DNA of 64,000 nt from NCBI RefSeq assembly GCF_028993615.1, contig NZ_CP118632.1, forward strand, positions 2,294,001 to 2,358,000. The letters run 5' to 3'. This document shows, piece by piece, positions 59,225 through 64,000 of the stretch (position 1 is its first letter; the number at the start of each line of letters is the position of its first letter). This stretch comes from Herbaspirillum sp. WKF16 (lineage in GTDB: Bacteria; Pseudomonadota; Gammaproteobacteria; Burkholderiales; Burkholderiaceae_D). Both the position numbers and the translations under genes were made by a program. Under the pieces are notes generated by a model. The model saw only the letters and a list, made by a program, of their open reading frames with translations. It did not search any database and had not been told where the DNA came from.

Positions 59225-60844
59225 TCAGCGGGCGCTCTTGCCGTCGTGGCCGGGGAGGATGGTCGGGGTGGCGCGCGGCAGCGTGCGCGGGTAATCCTGG
59301 CTGAAGTGCAGGCCGCGGCTCTCCTTGCGCATCAGCGCGCTGTTGACGATCAGTTGCGCCACGTCGACCAGGTTGCGCAGCTCCAGCAGGTCGCGCGAGA
59401 TGCGGAAGTTGGCGTAGTACTCGTCGATCTCTTCCTTGAGCAGGCGGATGCGGTGCTGGGCGCGCTCCAGGCGCTTGTCGGTGCGCACGATGCTGACGTA
59501 ATTCCACATGAAGCGGCGCAGCTCGTCCCAGTTGTGGGCGATCACCACTTCCTCGTCGGCGTCGGTGACGCGGCTCTCATCCCATTGCGGCACGTCGGCC
59601 GCCGCGGGGCCGCCGCCGGCCAGCGCCTGCGCGATGCCCTCGGCCGTCGAGCGGCCCAGCACCAGGCACTCCAGCAACGAATTGCTGGCCAAGCGGTTGG
59701 CGCCGTGCAGGCCGGTGTAGGCCGTCTCGCCCACCGCGTACAGGCCCGGCAGGTCGGTGCGTCCGGCCATGTCGGTGACCACGCCGCCGCAGGTATAGTG
59801 CGCGGCCGGCACCACGGGGATGGGCTGGCGGGTGATGTCGATGCCGAACTCCAGGCAACGCGCCTGGATGGTGGGGAAATGCTCGCCGATGAATTCCGGG
59901 CTCTGATGGCTGATGTCGAGATCGACGTGATCCAGTCCGCGCTTCTTCATCTCGAAGTCGATGGCGCGCGCCACGATGTCGCGCGGCGCCAGTTCGGCGC
60001 GTTCGTCGTGCTCCGGCATGAAACGCATGCCGGCCGCAGCGCCGGCCGACGGCGGCAGCTTCAGGTGCGCGCCTTCGCCGCGCAGCGCCTCGCTGATGAG
60101 GAAGGACTTGGCGTAAGGGTGGTACAGGCAGGTCGGATGGAACTGGATGAATTCCATGTTGGCCACCCGGCAGCCGGCGCGCCAGGCCATGGCGATGCCG
60201 TCGCCGGTGGCCGAGTCGGGGTTGGAGGTGTAGAGGTAGACCTTGCCGGCGCCGCCGGTGGCCAGCACCGTGTGCGGGGCCGCCACCGAATGCACCCGGC
60301 CGTCGCGGGTGTCTTGCACGTACAGGCCCAGGCAGCGCGGCTCGGCCTTGGCATCCAGCTTGCGGGCGTGGATCAGGTCGATCGCGCAATGGTGTTCCAG
60401 CAGCGTGATGTTGGGATGGGCGCGCACGCGCTGCTCCAGCGTCACCTGCACCGCGTGGCCGGTGGCGTCGGCGGCGTGGATGATGCGGCGCTGGCTGTGG
60501 CCGCCCTCGCGGGTGAGGTGATAGCCCAGCTCGGCGCTGGCGTCGCGGGTGAAGGGCACGCCCTGGGCGATCAGCCATTCGATGGCTTCGCGCCCATGCT
60601 CCACGATGAAGCGGGTGGCGGCCTCGTCGCACAGGCCGGCGCCGGCCACCAGCGTGTCGTCGATGTGCTGGGCGTGGCTGTCGCCCGAATCCAGTACCGC
60701 GGCGATGCCGCCCTGGGCCCAGTTGCTGGCGCCGTCGAGCAGCTCGCCCTTGGAGATGACGACGACCTTGTGCCGTTCGGCAAGATGGAGTGCTACGGAA
60801 AGACCGGCCAGACCGCTGCCGATGATGGCGACATCGAACTTCAT
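59225..60844 (-). CDS. nadB: L-aspartate oxidase NadB
   Basis: FAD enzyme that oxidises aspartate to iminoaspartate for NadA. The 539-residue protein has the dinucleotide fold [18 protein letters not shown], the active region [20 protein letters not shown] in part, [11 protein letters not shown], and the C-terminal helical domain. Its start gives MKFDVAIIG; the Shine-Dalgarno is weak. It lies about 9 kb from nadA-nadC. Confidence 0.96.
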   Translation of the reverse strand: MKFDVAIIGSGLAGLSVALHLAERHKVVVISKGELLDGASNWAQGGIAAVLDSGDSHAQHIDDTLVAGAGLCDEAATRFIVEHGREAIEWLIAQGVPFTRDASAELGYHLTREGGHSQRRIIHAADATGHAVQVTLEQRVRAHPNITLLEHHCAIDLIHARKLDAKAEPRCLGLYVQDTRDGRVHSVAAPHTVLATGGAGKVYLYTSNPDSATGDGIAMAWRAGCRVANMEFIQFHPTCLYHPYAKSFLISEALRGEGAHLKLPPSAGAAAGMRFMPEHDERAELAPRDIVARAIDFEMKKRGLDHVDLDISHQSPEFIGEHFPTIQARCLEFGIDITRQPIPVVPAAHYTCGGVVTDMAGRTDLPGLYAVGETAYTGLHGANRLASNSLLECLVLGRSTAEGIAQALAGGGPAAADVPQWDESRVTDADEEVVIAHNWDELRRFMWNYVSIVRTDKRLERAQHRIRLLKEEIDEYYANFRISRDLLELRNLVDVAQLIVNSALMRKESRGLHFSQDYPRTLPRATPTILPGHDGKSAR

Positions 60845-60935
60845 GATCGTGAGCAACACTGCTGTTGTGGGGGGAGGGGCTGATTATAACCAGCGTTGGG
60901 GGAGATATTGTTTATATCGTTTGGCTGGATGCTGA

Positions 60936-60970
60936 ACGACGCTGGGTCCCGGCCTGCGCCGGGACGACAA
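60936..60970. repeat. REP-like palindromic repeat, unit C
   Basis: GCTGGGTCCCGGC, CTGC loop, GCCGGGACGACAAG: an 8-bp stem (60946-60953 with 60958-60965). Same family as the units at 50013-50090 and 61016-61050. Confidence 0.7.
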
Positions 60971-61015
60971 GCAAGGGAGGGACTCGCGCAGCCGAGGGGG
61001 CAGGTTCTCTCCTCC

Positions 61016-61050
61016 CTGTCGTCCCTGCGAAAGCAGGGACCCAGTGTCGT
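61016..61050. repeat. REP-like palindromic repeat, unit D
   Basis: TGTCGTCCCTGC, GAAA loop, inverse arm, CCAGTGTCGT: stem 61021-61028 with 61033-61040. It is inverted relative to unit C, and the DNA between them (GGGAGG and CTCCC) can also pair, so the two form a composite cruciform-like element in the nadB-purT gap. Confidence 0.72.
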
Positions 61051-61079
61051 TCGTCATGGCCCAGGAAAAGCAAACACGC

Positions 61080-61119
61080 AAAAAAAAAAACCGGGCCCCG
61101 ACTTGCATCGGGACCCGGC
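61080..61119 (-). terminator. Intrinsic terminator of purT
   Basis: An 11-bp stem (61091-61101 with 61109-61119, one mismatch). Read on the minus strand it is followed by an eleven-base T-run. Confidence 0.87.
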
Positions 61120-61141
61120 TCCTGAATGACGCGCCGCCTGC

Positions 61142-62353
61142 TTACTCCGGCAGCACCGGCTTGACCTTGGCGGCCGCCTGCTTGGCGCGGATGCGCGCGG
61201 CGTCGACGTTCTCGCCCGAGGCCAGGGCCACGCCCATGCGGCGGCGCTGGAAGGATTCCGGCTTGCCGAACAGGCGGATGTCCGCGCCCGGGATGCGCAG
61301 CGCCTCGGCCACGCCCTCGAAGGCGATGGCGCGGGCGTCGTGCTGGCCGTAAATCACGGCCGAGGCGCCGGGAGTCTTCAAGGCGGTGTTGATGGGCAAG
61401 CCGAGGATGGCCTTGGCGTGCAGTTCGAACTCGCTCTGCACCTGGCTGACCATGGTCACCATGCCGGTGTCGTGCGGGCGCGGGCTGACCTCCGAGAACC
61501 AGACCATGTCGCCCTTGACGAACAGCTCGACGCCGAACAGGCCCAGGCCGCCGAGGTTCTCGGTGACCTTGCGGGCGATGTCGCGCGCCTTTTCCAGCGC
61601 GGCCGGCGGCATCGGGTGCGGCTGCCAGGATTCGACGTAGTCGCCCTTGACCTGGACGTGGCCGATCGGGTCGCAGAAGCTGGTGATGGCCTCGCCGTTT
61701 TCGTTGAGCGAGCGCACCGTCAGCAGCGTGATTTCGTAGTCGAAGTCGATGAAGCCTTCCACGATCACGCGGCCGGCGTCGACGCGGCCGCCGGCGGCGG
61801 CGTAGTTCCAGGCGGTTTCGATCTCATCGGGGCCATCGATCTTGGATTGGCCCTTGCCGGAGGACGACATCACCGGCTTGATCACGCAAGGGAAGCCGAT
61901 CTGCGCGATGGCGGCCTTGAGCTCGTCCAGGCTGTCGGCGAAGCGGTAGGGCGACGTCGCCAGGGCAAGGGTCTCGCCGGCCAGGCGGCGGATGCCTTCT
62001 CGGTTCATGGTCAGCCATGCGGCGCGGGCGGTGGGGATGACGCGCGCCTTGCCGGCGTCTTCCAGCTTGACCAGGGTCTCGGTGGCGATGGCCTCGATCT
62101 CGGGCACGATCAGGTCCGGCTGTTCCTTCTCGATCAGCGCGGCCAGCGCGGCGCCGTCGGTCATGTTGATGACGTGGGCGCGGTGCGCGACCTGATGGCC
62201 GGGGGCGTTCTCATAGCGATCCACCGCGATCACTTCCACGCCCAGGCGCTGCAGCGCGATGATGACTTCCTTGCCGAGCTCGCCGGAGCCGAGCAGCATG
62301 ACCTTGGTAGCCGTTGGAGAAAGCGGGGTGCCGAGTCGAGTTGGTTTTTTCAT
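61142..62353 (-). CDS. purT: Formate-dependent phosphoribosylglycinamide formyltransferase PurT
   Basis: ATP-grasp enzyme adding formate to GAR in purine synthesis. The 403-residue protein has [72 protein letters not shown] ([19 protein letters not shown]), and C-terminal [12 protein letters not shown]. It agrees with E. coli PurT along its length. ATG 62353 is set by alignment; the upstream sequence (CTTCTCTCCCCCGTT) is pyrimidine-rich and has no Shine-Dalgarno. Confidence 0.96.
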   Translation of the reverse strand: MKKPTRLGTPLSPTATKVMLLGSGELGKEVIIALQRLGVEVIAVDRYENAPGHQVAHRAHVINMTDGAALAALIEKEQPDLIVPEIEAIATETLVKLEDAGKARVIPTARAAWLTMNREGIRRLAGETLALATSPYRFADSLDELKAAIAQIGFPCVIKPVMSSSGKGQSKIDGPDEIETAWNYAAAGGRVDAGRVIVEGFIDFDYEITLLTVRSLNENGEAITSFCDPIGHVQVKGDYVESWQPHPMPPAALEKARDIARKVTENLGGLGLFGVELFVKGDMVWFSEVSPRPHDTGMVTMVSQVQSEFELHAKAILGLPINTALKTPGASAVIYGQHDARAIAFEGVAEALRIPGADIRLFGKPESFQRRRMGVALASGENVDAARIRAKQAAAKVKPVLPE

Positions 62354-62658
62354 AACGGGGGAGAGAAGGATCGGCAGGGCGCCGATGCGATGCGAGAAAT
62401 AAATACCGGGCGGACGATACCAAATCTTGCCCGGTTTGGACAGACGCAATGTCCGCAGTCGCAGCCTGCGAGAACGCGCGACGAGGGGCGATGTTTCCCC
62501 GATGAAATTTTGCGGATGCGCCCGGCCGGGGCGAAAGAGCTAAGTTCTCTCTAAAGCCGCTCAACGGCCGGCAACATCAGTCAATCCTGATCGGCGGCAG
62601 CGCACGGGCATGCAAGGCCGGTTTGGCGTCGCTATCGATGACCGGCCTTCCATCGGAA
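62354..62658. other. Intergenic region upstream of purT (305 bases)
   Basis: No gene is seen. It contains AAGGCCGGT (62614-62622) and its inverse (62640-62648), a possible 3' hairpin of the AtuA operon without a T-run. I found no clear purT promoter; the AT-rich GAGAAATAAATACC near 62393-62406 is the least GC-rich part. Confidence 0.4.
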
Positions 62659-62967
62659 TTATTTTTCGTCCAGTTCCAGGTCCAGCATCGCCCCCGACAA
62701 GGATTTGCCGTGGGCGTCCAGCGCCAGCGAACGCGTCACGCCGCCGCCCAGCGCGCTGCGCATGACGAAGTTGAGCGCGCCCAGGTGCGGCAGTTCGTAG
62801 CGCGCCACCTCGCCGTGCACTACGCCGGCGAAATGCGCGCGCACGCGCTCGGCGGTGAGTTCGCGCGCCAGCAGCGCATAGTCTTCCTGGCGATAGGCGA
62901 TGACCGAGATGTTGGAAATGTCGCCTTTGTCGCCGGCGCGGGAATGGGCGATGTCACGCAGCAGCAT
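62659..62967 (-). CDS. AtuA C-terminal ferredoxin-fold domain protein
   Basis: A 102-residue protein matching the small domain that forms the C-terminus of longer AtuA/DUF1446 proteins: LLRDIAHSRAGDKGDISNIS at its start and LNFVMRSALGGGVTRSLALD later. Its start overlaps the AtuA stop by 14 bases, so the two are translated together and likely form one complex. Role: degradation of branched or terpenoid acids, inferred from the family. Confidence 0.82.
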   Translation of the reverse strand: MLLRDIAHSRAGDKGDISNISVIAYRQEDYALLARELTAERVRAHFAGVVHGEVARYELPHLGALNFVMRSALGGGVTRSLALDAHGKSLSGAMLDLELDEK

Positions 62968-64000
62968 GGCCGCTCTCCTCGATATGGACGAATGTCTTGA
63001 CCAGCGCGCGCGGCAGCAGCAGCGACAGTACCGCGATCACCTCGCGCGCCGACTTGGTGGCGCCGCCGCCGCCGGCCGGGCCGTTGGTGTAGAGGGTCTC
63101 GACTTCGTTGCCGATGCGCACCGCCTGGCCCATGGATGCGGTGCGGCCGGCCACGCGCGCGCGTACCTCGAAGGGCTCGGCCGCCGCCTGCGACATCTCG
63201 GCGCCGCAGATCGCGTTGACGCCGATCAGGTCGAAGCGCAGCTCCTCGGTCTCGACGCCGGTCAATTGCAGGCGTTCGCGCACGATGTCCAGCGCCAGCT
63301 GCGCGCGCGCTTTGGCGTTGGGGCCGGCGTAGGAAATCTGGCCTTCGCCGATGAAACTGTCGCGATAGCCCAGCGTGGTCTTGAGCGTCGCGGTGCGCGG
63401 ATGACCGCGTCCACCGGAGACCGCCACCCGGTCCGGGCCGACCTCGGTGATCTGCACCTGCGAGAAGTCGGCCACCACGTCCGGCGTGAAGTAGCGTTGC
63501 GGATCGTGCAGTTCGTAGAGCAGTTGTTCCTTGCAGGTCCGGGCGGTCACGCGACCGCCGGAGCCCGGCACCTTGGTGATCACCGCGCTGCCGTCGGCGC
63601 TGACTTCGCCGATCGGGAAACCCAGGCGCGCGAGGTCGGCCACGTCCTTCTTGCCGGGATCGGCGAAGTAGCCGCCGGTGACCTGGCCCGCGCATTCCAG
63701 CAGGTGCCCCACCAGCGTGCCCTGGCCCAGCTTGTCCCAGTCGTCCTCGGCCCAGCCGAACTCATGCACCAGCGGCGCCAGCACCAGGGCCGGATCGGCC
63801 ACGCGTCCGGTGACCACGACATCGGCGCCGGCCTGCAAGGCTTCCACGATGGGAGCGATGCCGAGGTAGGCATTGGCGGAAATCAGGCGTTCGCCCAGCG
63901 AGGCGACCGGCTGGCCGTTGTCCTCGATGGCGAAGGCGCCGTCACGGACGATGTGCAGCACGTCGTCGCCGGTGACGGCGGCGACCTTCAGGCTGGCGAG
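62954..64000 (-). CDS. AtuA-like (DUF1446) protein, 5' end outside window
   Basis: The frame is open to the window edge, giving about 348 residues of C-terminal sequence. DUF1446/AtuA features: ISANAYLGIAPIVEALQAGA, VVTGRVADPALVLAPLVHEF, VTGGYFADPGKKD and GPAGGGGATKSAREV. AtuA proteins belong to acyclic terpene or short branched acid catabolic clusters with acyl-CoA carboxylases, but those partners, if present, are upstream and outside the window. Exact reaction unknown. Confidence 0.85.
   Translation of the reverse strand, partial: LASLKVAAVTGDDVLHIVRDGAFAIEDNGQPVASLGERLISANAYLGIAPIVEALQAGADVVVTGRVADPALVLAPLVHEFGWAEDDWDKLGQGTLVGHLLECAGQVTGGYFADPGKKDVADLARLGFPIGEVSADGSAVITKVPGSGGRVTARTCKEQLLYELHDPQRYFTPDVVADFSQVQITEVGPDRVAVSGGRGHPRTATLKTTLGYRDSFIGEGQISYAGPNAKARAQLALDIVRERLQLTGVETEELRFDLIGVNAICGAEMSQAAAEPFEVRARVAGRTASMGQAVRIGNEVETLYTNGPAGGGGATKSAREVIAVLSLLLPRALVKTFVHIEESGHAAA

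Noticed and set aside
61080..61090. Eleven-base A-run as a possible frameshift or slippage site
   Set aside because: It is intergenic and forms the T-tract of the purT terminator.
62543..62570. CTAAGTT...CTAAAGCC...GCCGGCAA resembling a sigma-28 flagellar promoter
   Set aside because: Spacing between the TAAAG-like and GCCG-like parts does not fit the N11 consensus, and no flagellar or chemotaxis gene is downstream.

Overview
The window reads as one contiguous piece of a GC-rich betaproteobacterial chromosome, most likely Oxalobacteraceae and close to Herbaspirillum. This rests on the lipid A block order, the beta-type PpsR/PpsA pair, a CX14CX2C QueE and a CpxRA pair. It is an inference from gene content and protein style, not from a database match. 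Almost all of the DNA is coding. I saw no rRNA, tRNA, CRISPR array, insertion sequence or prophage.

Layout. 1-8010: envelope operon bamA(partial)-skp-lpxD-fabZ-lpxA-lpxB-rnhB, then a SpoU methyltransferase and a DUF6314 protein. 8032-14480: divergent ppsR/ppsA, a NfeD-QmcA membrane pair and a serine hydrolase. 14560-19434: cpxA-cpxR, a 366-base divergent control region with two TTTAC-N5-TTTAC CpxR-type boxes, a repetitive Ser/Pro/Gly-rich protein and a TPR-glycosyltransferase. 19486-24100: smpB, ratA-ratB, guaB, guaA. 24188-32804: accessory metabolism, with an OsmC-YcaO fusion, a lower-GC 2-oxoglutarate oxygenase, a cupin, a fluoroacetate-dehalogenase-like hydrolase behind a perfect palindrome, an AraC regulator divergent from an aldehyde dehydrogenase, and an SDR. 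32960-37081: Fur box, fecI-fecR-TonB receptor. 38068-42534: two TetR modules, each with its own pair of operator-like repeats. 42754-49979: queE-queD-tadA-ldcA, a DUF1439 protein, and ybiT-nadA-nadC. 50155-54248: a second fecI-fecR-TonB receptor system with a Fur box, on the minus strand. 54374-58785: a MASE1-PAS sensor without output domain overlapping a hydrolase whose nucleophile is Cys, then a PlpD-type secreted patatin. 58852-64000: a monooxygenase-fold protein, nadB, purT and the start of an AtuA-type catabolic operon.

How the parts fit. The first block supplies outer-membrane protein assembly and lipid A synthesis. CpxRA probably monitors that envelope and appears to control itself and the Ser-rich protein. 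The two FecIR-TonB sets look like iron-gated cell-surface signalling for siderophores made elsewhere, since no siderophore synthesis gene is present. NAD synthesis is split: nadA-nadC sit together and nadB lies about 9 kb away on the other strand.

The parts least explained by known systems are the Cpx-flanked Ser-rich protein, the MASE1-PAS/Cys-hydrolase pair, and the apparently leaderless dehalogenase with its orphan palindrome. I do not see a large, clearly novel multi-gene system.
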